From Candidatus Eremiobacterota bacterium (GTDB lineage Bacteria; Vulcanimicrobiota; Vulcanimicrobiia; Vulcanimicrobiales; Vulcanimicrobiaceae): a DNA stretch of 62,338 nucleotides. The translations under genes were made by a program, and so were the position numbers. The notes under the pieces were generated by a model, which did not search any database, had not been told where the DNA came from, and saw only the letters and a list, made by a program, of their open reading frames with translations. Shown here one piece after another: positions 8,102-15,742 of the stretch (the first letter of the stretch is position 1; each line of letters opens with the position of its first letter). The DNA lies in NCBI GenBank assembly GCA_019235885.1, contig JAFAKB010000010.1, positions 1 to 62,338 on the forward strand, in the 5' to 3' direction.

Positions 8102-8665
8102 CTAACTCTGGACGCGGCCGATGTAGCGGCGGTCGCGCGTGTCGATGCGGATCACGTCGCCGGGGTTCACGAACAGCGGGACGTTCACCGTCGCGCCGGT
8201 TTCGAGCTTGGCGGGTTTCGTGGTGCCGGTGGCGGTGTCGCCCTTGAAGCCAGGATCGGTCTCCTCGACCTTGAGCTCGACGTGCGCGGGCAGGTCGGCG
8301 CCGATCGGCGTTCCGTCGTGAAACTGCACGGCGATCCGCATCCCGTCCTTGAGGAAATCGGCGGGGTCGCCGATGACGTCACGCTGCAGCGTGAAGTTCT
8401 CGTACGTCTCGTTGTCCATGAAGTGGTAGCCGTCGGCGTCGTTGTAGAGCATCTGCATGTCGCGGTTGTCGACCGTCGCGCGCTCCAGCTTCTCGCCGGC
8501 GCGGAAGGTGCGCTCGACGGTCGAGCCCGTTTTCACGTTCTTCAAACGCGTCCGCACGAACGCGGCGCCTTTGCCGGGCTTGACGTGCAGGAACTCGACG
8601 ACGGTCCAAAGCTGCCCGTCGATGACGATCGTGACGCCGTTCCGAAAATCGTTCGATGAAATCAT
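8102..8665 (-). CDS. efp: Translation elongation factor P
   Basis: A 187-residue EF-P, full length for the family, which relieves ribosome stalling on polyproline. It starts MISSNDFRNG, has VKPGKGAAFVRTR with Lys32 at the tip that is modified in many bacteria, and ends with the OB-domain signature PLFVNPGDVIRIDTRDRRY. No EpmA/EarP-type modifier is in the window. ATG start. plsY and der lie upstream on the same strand. Confidence 0.97.
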   Translation of the reverse strand: MISSNDFRNGVTIVIDGQLWTVVEFLHVKPGKGAAFVRTRLKNVKTGSTVERTFRAGEKLERATVDNRDMQMLYNDADGYHFMDNETYENFTLQRDVIGDPADFLKDGMRIAVQFHDGTPIGADLPAHVELKVEETDPGFKGDTATGTTKPAKLETGATVNVPLFVNPGDVIRIDTRDRRYIGRVQS

Positions 8666-8699
8666 TACCGGTCGCGCTTTTCTCCAAGAATCATCGTCT

Positions 8700-9311
8700 T
8701 CATGACTGGCCGGGCGCTTTCAGCAGGGACAGCCGGTTTTCCGTCCCGTGACGCAAGCGGCCGAGGTTTTCGCGGTGGCGATAGATGATGATCAGCGCCG
8801 AGACGATGCCGTAGACGAGCCCTTCCCTGCCTAAACCGAACCACAGGACCGGACCCATCGCGAGCGCGCCGAGCATCGAGCCGACCGAGGCGTAGCCGCA
8901 AGCGAGCACGGCAGCGAGCCAAACGAGCGCGAAGGCGATCCCGGCCGGCCACCACAGCGCGATGACGGTCCCCAAAAGGGTCGCTACCCCCTTGCCGCCC
9001 TTGAAACCTAGGAACGGCGACCAGCAGTGCCCGACGATCGCGCCGAGCGCGGCTAGCGTCGCGGGGAGCGTCCCGCCGAGCGCACCCGCTGCCAACACCG
9101 GCGCGAAGCCTTTGAGCGCGTCGAGCGCGAGGACGGCCAGCGCGCCGCGCTTGCCCAGCGTGCGCAGCGCGTTCGCGGCGCCGATGTTGCCGCTGCCTCC
9201 TTTGCGGATGTCGGTGCCGTAGAACGCGCGCGACACCAAGATCCCGAACGGGATCGCGCCGGCGAAGAACGCGACGACGACCGCGACGATCGAGATTACG
9301 GCCTCTTTCAC
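8700..9311 (-). CDS. plsY: Acyl-phosphate:glycerol-3-phosphate acyltransferase
   Basis: A 203-residue polytopic membrane enzyme that starts phospholipid synthesis from acyl-phosphate and glycerol-3-phosphate. The three PlsY motifs are visible: GAIPFGILVSR near the N-terminus, GSGNIGAANALR near residues 38-50, and FLGFKGGKGVATLLG near 100-115. The GTG start overlaps the der stop by 4 bp (GTGA), so der and plsY are translationally coupled. Confidence 0.96.
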   Translation of the reverse strand: MKEAVISIVAVVVAFFAGAIPFGILVSRAFYGTDIRKGGSGNIGAANALRTLGKRGALAVLALDALKGFAPVLAAGALGGTLPATLAALGAIVGHCWSPFLGFKGGKGVATLLGTVIALWWPAGIAFALVWLAAVLACGYASVGSMLGALAMGPVLWFGLGREGLVYGIVSALIIIYRHRENLGRLRHGTENRLSLLKAPGQS

Positions 9312-10705
9312 GGGCGCTCCTCGAAGCGTTCGCTGTGCTCGCCCTCGTCGCGCCGCGAGCGAAACTCCAGCGTGAGCGGCACGCCTTCGAAGTCGAACTC
9401 GCCGCGGATCATGTTCTCCAAAAAACGCTTGTACGACGCCGAGACGAGCTCGGGGTCGTTGACGTGGAAGACGAACAGCGGCGGGTGCGTCTGCGGCTGC
9501 GAGACGTACAGCACCTTCAGCGGCTTTCCGGATTGAATCGGCGGCGGGTGCGCCAGCACCGCGTCGCGCACCACCGCGTTGAGCTTCGCGGTCGGCACCC
9601 GGCGGTCGAGGTTCTCCGCCACCTTCTCGACCAGCGGCATCAGCGACTGCAGGCGCCGCTTCGTCAGCGCCGAGAGGAACGTCACCGGCGCGAACGCGGC
9701 GAACGGCATCTGCGCGTGAATTTCGGCGGCCAGCTCGTTCTGCGAGTACTCGCCCAATTCGCGCACCAAGTCGTACTTGTTCCCGACGATCACCAGCGCT
9801 TTGCGCTCCTCGAGCGCGATCCCGGCGAGGCGGCGGTCCTGGTTCGTCGGCCCGCTCAGCGCATCGATCAGCAGAACGGCGACGTCGCTGCGCGCGATCG
9901 CTTTGAGCGAGCGCAGCGAGGAGTAGTACTCGATCGAGCCGTGGTGGCCGGGCTGTTTGCGCACGCCGGCGGTGTCGATCAAACGAAACGTGCGGCCTTT
10001 CCAGGTGAACAGCGTGTCGATCGCGTCGCGCGTCGTGCCGGGAACGTCGGAGACGATCGCGCGCTCTTCGTTCAGCAGCGCGTTCAGCAGCGAGGATTTG
10101 CCGACGTTCGGGCGCCCGATCAGCGCCAGCGAGAGCTCCGCTTCGCCGGCGTCCAGCGCGTCTTCCGGCGGCAGCTTGGCGACGATCGCGTCGAGCAGAT
10201 CGCCGGTGCCGTCGCCGTGCAGCGCCGAGACGCCGTACGGCTCGCCGAAGCCGAGCCCGCCGAACTCCGCGTGGATCGACGCCTCGGCCTTCGGCGACTC
10301 GATCTTGTTCGCGACGAGGATCACCGGCCGGCGCGTGCGGCGCAGGATCTGCGCGACGTCCTGGTCGACCGGCGTGAGCCCGCTCTGTGCGTCGACGACG
10401 AAGACGATCACGTCGGCGTCGCGCGCGGCGGATTCCGCCTGCGCCTGCGTGCCTTGCGCGATCGGGTCCTCGCGGTCGACGTCGGTGTCCATCCCGCCGG
10501 TGTCCACCAGCGTGAAGGTGCGGCCGTTCCAGTCGGCGAGCGCGTACAAGCGGTCGCGCGTGACGCCCGGCGTGTCCTCGACGATCGCGAGGCGCTGGCC
10601 GAGCAGCCGGTTGAACAGCGCGCTTTTCCCCACGTTCGGGCGGCCCACGACCGCAACGGTCGCCGGCCGCACGCGCAGGGACGAGGACGCGAGCGCTTCG
10701 GACAT
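9308..10705 (-). CDS. der: Ribosome-assembly GTPase Der (EngA)
   Basis: A 465-residue double-GTPase needed for 50S ribosome assembly. Two G domains each carry a P-loop (GRPNVGKSALFNRLLG at about 20-35; GRPNVGKSSLLNALLN at about 195-210), with DTPGVTRDR and DVPGTTRDA switch regions and NKxE/NKYD specificity motifs. A C-terminal KH-like domain includes PIQSGKPLKVLYVSQ. Length and order are standard. ATG start. A small unknown gene lies just upstream on the same strand. Confidence 0.97.
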   Translation of the reverse strand: MSEALASSSLRVRPATVAVVGRPNVGKSALFNRLLGQRLAIVEDTPGVTRDRLYALADWNGRTFTLVDTGGMDTDVDREDPIAQGTQAQAESAARDADVIVFVVDAQSGLTPVDQDVAQILRRTRRPVILVANKIESPKAEASIHAEFGGLGFGEPYGVSALHGDGTGDLLDAIVAKLPPEDALDAGEAELSLALIGRPNVGKSSLLNALLNEERAIVSDVPGTTRDAIDTLFTWKGRTFRLIDTAGVRKQPGHHGSIEYYSSLRSLKAIARSDVAVLLIDALSGPTNQDRRLAGIALEERKALVIVGNKYDLVRELGEYSQNELAAEIHAQMPFAAFAPVTFLSALTKRRLQSLMPLVEKVAENLDRRVPTAKLNAVVRDAVLAHPPPIQSGKPLKVLYVSQPQTHPPLFVFHVNDPELVSASYKRFLENMIRGEFDFEGVPLTLEFRSRRDEGEHSERFEERP

Positions 10706-10764
10706 GAGTCGGCTGGCTTCAACCCCCGAGAGGATCGCGCCCGCCGAAGGGGCGCGCTAGCGGA

Positions 10765-11073
10765 TCACGCGTTGTACCGGCGGGCCTGCCAGTTCGGGCA
10801 TAACCCGAAGAGTGTCCAAGCGATCTGCGAGATCTCTTGCTCGCTGATGTTGTAGTATGTCTGCTCTTGAAACTGCGTGCAGCCCGGAAAGCCATAGTTG
10901 CCGGAGAACACCACCCGCTTCCACGTGCCGTCGCCGCCCCCCGACGGGGTGGCCGCCTCGGTGGTAAAGCCTGGAGCGTCCTTCTCGGCGAAGTCGTCGG
11001 GCTTCGGCGGAGCCTGTGCGCGCCCCGCGTCGAGCTCAGCGCGTTCGGCTCCGTGCCAAGGTTGGTCGGCCAT
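10765..11073 (-). CDS. Small protein of unknown function
   Basis: A 102-residue protein that I do not recognise. It has an acidic, Ala/Pro-rich N-terminal half and a more ordered C-terminal half, KRVVFSGNYGFPGCTQF then CPNWQARRYNA, with two cysteines and several aromatic residues. The start is well supported: a GAGGGAG ribosome site precedes the ATG and a good promoter lies at 11112-11140. Sequence near the start is AT-richer than its surroundings. A single conserved cysteine pair and strong expression signals suggest a real product rather than a chance frame. Confidence 0.6.
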   Translation of the reverse strand: MADQPWHGAERAELDAGRAQAPPKPDDFAEKDAPGFTTEAATPSGGGDGTWKRVVFSGNYGFPGCTQFQEQTYYNISEQEISQIAWTLFGLCPNWQARRYNA

Positions 11074-11111
11074 CGATTCACTCCCTCAAAAGCAAAAAAG
11101 GAAACGGGAGT

Positions 11112-11140
11112 ACGATAGCAAAAGTCGTTAAGCAAGTCAA
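11112..11140 (-). promoter_or_regulatory. Sigma-70-type promoter for the small gene ending at 10765
   Basis: Read on the minus strand, TTGACT (11135-11140) and TATCGT (11112-11117) are separated by exactly 17 bp. This lies in an AT-rich divergent intergenic region about 40 bp upstream of the GAGGGAG ribosome site of the small unknown gene. It is one of the clearest promoters in the window. Confidence 0.6.
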
Positions 11141-11219
11141 ACGAGCGTTTATTTGCATTGTAAACCCGAGGCCGGTCATGCGGGGGCCGCCTCGTTGCGC
11201 GACCAAACATTCGTCCGTA

Positions 11220-11951
11220 ATGCTGCGTCGCTTCGCGGTGGTGGCCGCGTGCGTGTTGCTCCTCGCCGCCGTTCCGACCGGCTCGCTCTACGTGACGACC
11301 CTTCCGAGCGGTGCCGACGTCTGGATCGACGGCACCTACGTCGGGCGCAGTCCGCTGGTCCTCGACGCGCTGGCGGCCGGGCACCACACCGTCGGCCTGA
11401 CGAAGACCGGCTGGACGCCGCTCCAGCTCGACGTCGGCGTGGTCGCCGGGCAGACGACGACCAGCTCGACCCGGCTGGAGCATGCGCGGACGGGGGTGCG
11501 CCCGCCGCCGGGCTCGATCGGCTTGCACGGGATCGCGCCCGACGCGACCTATGTGGACGGGGTGGCGGTCCCGCCGTCGAAAGACGGCACGATCCCGGCT
11601 TCGGCCGGGACGCACGAGCTCACGGTCCGGACCCCACGGGGGAAGTTCACGCGCTCGGTGACGGTGTGGCCGCTGACGCGGACCGACGTGGTGCTCCAGG
11701 CAGCGATCGACCCGCCGCGGCCCAGCGTCGTCGCGCCGGCGGAGGACTACGTTCCGAAGAGCGCGATCCGGATCGACGGCACGAAAGTCGTCATCCGCTA
11801 CGGCGGGCACGAAGTGGTGGGCCGCATCGGCGTCTCGGCCTATCGCATCGACGGCAGATACCAAGACTACGGCGAAGCGCCGACGATGATCGGCTCGCGC
11901 CTCTACCTCCCGCTCGACCTCCTCACCACCCTCTCCACCGGAAACCGCTGA
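11220..11951 (+). CDS. PEGA-domain exported protein
   Basis: A 243-residue protein. The ATG at 11220 gives a normal signal peptide (MLRRFAVVAACVLLLAAVPTG); an in-frame ATG at 11178 would add a polar extension and is less likely. Residues about 20-80 form a PEGA domain (SLYVTTLPSGADVWIDGTYVG), a surface beta-sandwich module. A second PEGA-like repeat follows. The C-terminal part (AIRIDGTKVVIRYGGHEVVG to IGSRLYLPLDLL) resembles a copper-amine-oxidase N-terminal-like stalk module. Probably periplasmic or surface-exposed. It ends 26 bp before miaB. Confidence 0.75.
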   Translation: MLRRFAVVAACVLLLAAVPTGSLYVTTLPSGADVWIDGTYVGRSPLVLDALAAGHHTVGLTKTGWTPLQLDVGVVAGQTTTSSTRLEHARTGVRPPPGSIGLHGIAPDATYVDGVAVPPSKDGTIPASAGTHELTVRTPRGKFTRSVTVWPLTRTDVVLQAAIDPPRPSVVAPAEDYVPKSAIRIDGTKVVIRYGGHEVVGRIGVSAYRIDGRYQDYGEAPTMIGSRLYLPLDLLTTLSTGNR

Positions 11952-11977
11952 TGCACCGCACCGCGAGCGCCCGCTAA

Positions 11978-13381
11978 ATGGCGCAAATCTACATCGAGAC
12001 GCACGGCTGCCAGATGAACGAGGCCGACTCGCAGGACATTCAGCGGCGCGCGATCTCGGCCGGGTTCACGCTGGCGCAGCGGCCGGAAGACGCCTCGGTT
12101 CTGGTCCTCAACACGTGCACGGTGCGCGACAATGCCGAGCGGCGCGCGTACGGGCGCATCGCGCACTGGAAGGCGGTCAAGGACGCCGACCCGTCGGTGA
12201 AGGTGATCGTCACCGGGTGTCTGGCCGAGCAGGACAAGGACCGCATGCAGAGGATCGTCCCGCACGTCGACGGCGTGTTCGGGACGCGCGAGCTCGGCGC
12301 GCTCGGCGACGCGCTGGCGGCGTGGCGCGCCGAGTACCCGGACGACGAGCTGAGCGTCGAGCGCGAGATCGAGACGGTGATGGGCGGCGAAGGCGTCGGG
12401 ATCGCCGGGCCGTACGATTTCCTGCGCGCGTTCGTGAACGTGCAGCGGGGGTGCTCGTACTACTGCACGTTCTGCATCGTCCCGCACGTGCGCGGCCGCT
12501 TCGACCATCGCCCGATGGGCGAGATTCTCGATGAGGTCCGCGCGAAGACGGCGGCGGGCGCGCGGGAGATCACGCTGGTCGGCCAGACGGTGAACGCGTA
12601 CAAGGAGCCGGCGACCGGCGCGGACTTCGCCGACCTGCTGCAAGCGGTGTGCGCGGTCGAATCGGTCGAGCGGGTGAGCTTCATCAGCTCGCATCCGAAA
12701 GATTTGAACGAGAAGCTCGCGCGCGTCTGCGCGACGCTGCCGAAGGTGAACCCGCGGTTCCATCTGGCTGTGCAGTCCGGGTCCAACGTGATGCTGCGCA
12801 AGATGAACCGCAAGTACACGATCGAGCAATTCCTCGAGCGAATCGCGACGTTCAAGTCGCACAACCCGTCCTGGGCGATCACGACCGATCTGATCGTCGG
12901 CTTTCCCGGCGAGACGGAAGAAGATTTTCAGCAGACGCTCGACGTCTGCGCGACCGGGATCTTCGCGCAGGCGTACATGTTCGTCTACTCGCCGCGGCGC
13001 GGGACGCCGGCGGCGGTCTGGCACGCGAAGGACCCGGTGCCGCACGAGGTCGCGCAAGACCGGTTCAAACGGCTCGTCGCGGTGCAGGACGCGGCGGTGC
13101 GCGCCTATCACGAGCGCAAGGTCGGGACGACGGTGCGCGCGCTCGTGCACGGCGTCTCGCGCAAAGATGCCACCAAGCTCAGCGCCAAGACGATCGACAA
13201 CGTCACGGTGAACTTCCCGCTGGTCGAAGCGGTCCCGGACGTCGCGCACCCGTGGATCGACGTCCACGTCGAGTCCGCGTCGGTGTGGGGCGTGCGCGGA
13301 AGCTGTGTCGGGCGCGCGGAACGGTTCGGCGGCGAAGCGCAACTGGTCGAGCCGCCGCTGATCGACCTGCTGGCCGGATAA
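11978..13381 (+). CDS. miaB: tRNA-2-methylthio-N6-dimethylallyladenosine synthase
   Basis: A 467-residue radical SAM methylthiotransferase acting on A37 of tRNAs that MiaA has prenylated. The N-terminal UPF0004 domain carries cluster cysteines in ETHGCQMNEADS, NTCTVRDNAE and TGCLAEQ. The radical SAM motif is GCSYYCTFCIVPHVRG. A TRAM domain closes the protein (VRALVHGVSRKD onward). Length is standard. The partner miaA is at 20726 in this window. Confidence 0.97.
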   Translation: MAQIYIETHGCQMNEADSQDIQRRAISAGFTLAQRPEDASVLVLNTCTVRDNAERRAYGRIAHWKAVKDADPSVKVIVTGCLAEQDKDRMQRIVPHVDGVFGTRELGALGDALAAWRAEYPDDELSVEREIETVMGGEGVGIAGPYDFLRAFVNVQRGCSYYCTFCIVPHVRGRFDHRPMGEILDEVRAKTAAGAREITLVGQTVNAYKEPATGADFADLLQAVCAVESVERVSFISSHPKDLNEKLARVCATLPKVNPRFHLAVQSGSNVMLRKMNRKYTIEQFLERIATFKSHNPSWAITTDLIVGFPGETEEDFQQTLDVCATGIFAQAYMFVYSPRRGTPAAVWHAKDPVPHEVAQDRFKRLVAVQDAAVRAYHERKVGTTVRALVHGVSRKDATKLSAKTIDNVTVNFPLVEAVPDVAHPWIDVHVESASVWGVRGSCVGRAERFGGEAQLVEPPLIDLLAG

Positions 13382-13520
13382 CGCAGGTGCGCGCTGACGC
13401 CTGCCCGGCTCGGGAGCGGCCGAGCATGTTTTGAAGATCGGTGCGCGCGGTACATTTCGCGCTGGAGAAATCCGATGAGTTAGACAGCGAGGACCTCGGC
13501 TGCAGCGTGCAACGGGGTCC

Positions 13521-14708
13521 TCAGAGTTTCTGCCGGACGTCCAGGCGCTGGTCGCGCCAGAGGACGGTGCGGCCGCAAAACCCGGCGCACCACGTTGCCA
13601 TGCCGAGGACGTCGCGAAGCAGGGTCAGTACCGCCCGGGGACGGCGCCGGGTCGCCAATGCGCGGTGTGCCGCGGCGTGCAAGGCAAGGCGCGCGAGGAC
13701 AGAGGCAACCAGCGCGAACGCCGGCGTTCGGCGCCGGCGCGCGAGGGCGAGAGCGAGCGCCGCGAGCGGGACGGGGAACGTCACGATGAGCCCGGCGTAG
13801 CTGAGCGGGCGAACGGATCGGATCGTGCGCGCCCAGCGCAGCTCGTGCTGCAGCAGGCCGCGCAGTCCGGATTCGCTGACGACGTTCGTTACGACGTAGT
13901 TCGCCAGCGCGACGCCGTAGCCGCGCTCGGTGACGAGCCGTCCCAGCGTGGCGTCGTCGGCGAGCTGGTTTCCGAGGGCGGCGAGGCCGCCGATCTCTGC
14001 AAAGACGGACGCGCGGACCGCCATCGTGCCGCCGAAGCAGTACGTCATCGGCTCGACCGCGGCCGCGACCAGCGCGGCAGGCGCGAACTGTTCGGTGATC
14101 CACATCGCGCCGAGCGTCGACGGCACATCATCCGCGGCTGGTTCACCGCAGTAGATACACGTCACCGCGCCGACGCGCTCGTCGGCGAAGGCCTCGACGA
14201 CCGCGTCGAGATAGACCGGCGTGACGCGCATGTCGCTGTCCGCGATCACCAGGATCTCGCCCGTCGCGTGCGCGATCATCGGAGCGAGCGTGGCGATCTT
14301 CGGATTGCGGAAGCGCGCGACGCCGTCGCCGGCGACGACCGTCGTGCGATCGGGAAACTCGGCCGCGACGCGCTGAATGACGTCCAGGGCCTCGTCGTCC
14401 GGCGACAGTACGCCGAGCACCACGTGAAAGTCAGGATAGTCTTGCGCGCAGAACGAGTGCAGGTTCTCCGCGAGTCCGGGCTCCGCGCCGCGCACCGGTT
14501 TGAGAACCGTTACCCTGTGCCGGCTCCTCGTCGTTGGCACGCTCGTGCCACTTCGTTCCGTCCGCACACGAGCGCTGTGCTCCGCCTGCACCATAGTGCG
14601 GCGGCCGAACGCGCGCAGGCGCACGATCGCGAACGCCGCATAGCCGATCCCCGCGAACGTTGCACCGAGCGCCAGCGCCGCCGCGACGCGGCGCCGGTCA
14701 GCGCGCAT
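13521..14708 (-). CDS. hpnI: Hopanoid glycosyltransferase HpnI-like
   Basis: A 395-residue membrane glycosyltransferase of the GT21/ceramide-glucosyltransferase type, matching HpnI. In the known pathway HpnI adds N-acetylglucosamine to bacteriohopanetetrol. Seen are an N-terminal membrane segment, VTVLKPVRGAEPGL, the metal-binding DSDMR near residue 180, TYCFGGTMAVR, DDATLGRLV, and the acceptor motif HELRWARTIR, followed by hydrophobic C-terminal segments. It is directly downstream of the deacetylase gene and overlaps it by 11 bp. No HpnJ radical SAM enzyme is adjacent. Confidence 0.85.
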   Translation of the reverse strand: MRADRRRVAAALALGATFAGIGYAAFAIVRLRAFGRRTMVQAEHSARVRTERSGTSVPTTRSRHRVTVLKPVRGAEPGLAENLHSFCAQDYPDFHVVLGVLSPDDEALDVIQRVAAEFPDRTTVVAGDGVARFRNPKIATLAPMIAHATGEILVIADSDMRVTPVYLDAVVEAFADERVGAVTCIYCGEPAADDVPSTLGAMWITEQFAPAALVAAAVEPMTYCFGGTMAVRASVFAEIGGLAALGNQLADDATLGRLVTERGYGVALANYVVTNVVSESGLRGLLQHELRWARTIRSVRPLSYAGLIVTFPVPLAALALALARRRRTPAFALVASVLARLALHAAAHRALATRRRPRAVLTLLRDVLGMATWCAGFCGRTVLWRDQRLDVRQKL

Positions 14709-15564
14709 CGGCGAGCGCGCGGAAACCGATACGCTGTGCGCCGCTCGCGCGTGCCGCCTCGGCGACGCGCGGGCTGATCAGCGCGGCGAACTCGTCTTCG
14801 AGCCGGTACGGTTCCAGATCGCGGGCAATTCCGGGCCAGCGCGCGGTTGCGGCGTGAAAGTACAGCTCCGTCGCACCCTCCGGCAAGTTTTCGAGAAAGC
14901 CGACGACGCGCTCTGGCGTCATGCGGCCGGTGTCGTTGAATCCGAAGAGGTAGTCGTTGTGCGCAAACCCGCCGGCGCGCAGCCGGCTTTTCACGATGCC
15001 GAGGAACGGGGCCAGGAAGACCGCCTGGGCGAGGCGGCCGCGGAAGCGGTCGTGCGTCGCGCGCCACGTGCTCGGAAACGGCTCGTACGGGATGCGCACC
15101 GGCGGGCGGCCGTACTCGCGCGCGACCTTCAGCATCAGCCCGAGCACCGTCGGGTGCAGGTGGTAGTGGCACTGCGCGTTGACGTGGTCGAGCGGCAGTC
15201 TTGTCGCGGCGAACGCCGCGAACTGCGCGCGGATCTCCACTTCGAGCTGGCGCCGTGCGCGCGTGCTGAAGAAGTACTTCATGCCCGCGCGCGCAAGCTC
15301 GCTGGAGAACATGCCGTCCGGTCCGACGAGGTCCGGGATGCGTTCCGGCGGGAGCAGCGGGCGCCCCGCGACGACGACGACGTGCAGTCCGACCGCGAGC
15401 GTTGGGTTCGCTTTCGCGCGGGCGACGGCGTCGGCGGCGGCAGGCTCGGCGACCATCAGCGATGCGGCGGTGACGATCCCCTCGCGGTGGCCGCGCTCGA
15501 CCGCCTCGTTGACCGGAACGGAGAGTCCGAAGTCGTCGACCGTGACGATCAGGCGGCGTCGCAC
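14698..15564 (-). CDS. hpnK: Hopanoid-associated deacetylase HpnK (YdjC/ChbG fold)
   Basis: A 288-residue carbohydrate deacetylase. The GTG at 15564 is preferred because a GAGGAGG ribosome site lies 8-9 nt upstream and the family N-terminus follows at once (RRLIVTVDDFGLSVPVNEAV); a longer frame reaches 15651. Metal ligands are in TVDDFG, AVGLHVVV and NAQCHYHLHPTV. HpnK removes the acetyl group that HpnI-added GlcNAc carries, giving the glucosaminyl hopanoid. Divergent from mutS. Confidence 0.87.
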   Translation of the reverse strand: MRRRLIVTVDDFGLSVPVNEAVERGHREGIVTAASLMVAEPAAADAVARAKANPTLAVGLHVVVVAGRPLLPPERIPDLVGPDGMFSSELARAGMKYFFSTRARRQLEVEIRAQFAAFAATRLPLDHVNAQCHYHLHPTVLGLMLKVAREYGRPPVRIPYEPFPSTWRATHDRFRGRLAQAVFLAPFLGIVKSRLRAGGFAHNDYLFGFNDTGRMTPERVVGFLENLPEGATELYFHAATARWPGIARDLEPYRLEDEFAALISPRVAEAARASGAQRIGFRALADAR

Positions 15565-15742
15565 GCGCGCTGCCTCCTCGGCGTGCCGGTGAAAAGCCTG
15601 CCCGCGTGGTGACACCGTGCGGCGGCGCTTGGCGAGCGCGATCGTGGGCACCGGTAGTGGTGAGGACGGTTATGCACGGCTTTGTCCACAGGGATACCAC
15701 CGGCGCGGGCGGGAAGCGGCGGCGGATGCGGTCACGGCTCGG

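Noticed and set aside
15660-15700. TTATGCACG and TGTCCACAG near mutS look like DnaA boxes.
   Set aside because: Only two partial matches, no cluster, no AT-rich unwinding region and no dnaA or dnaN nearby.
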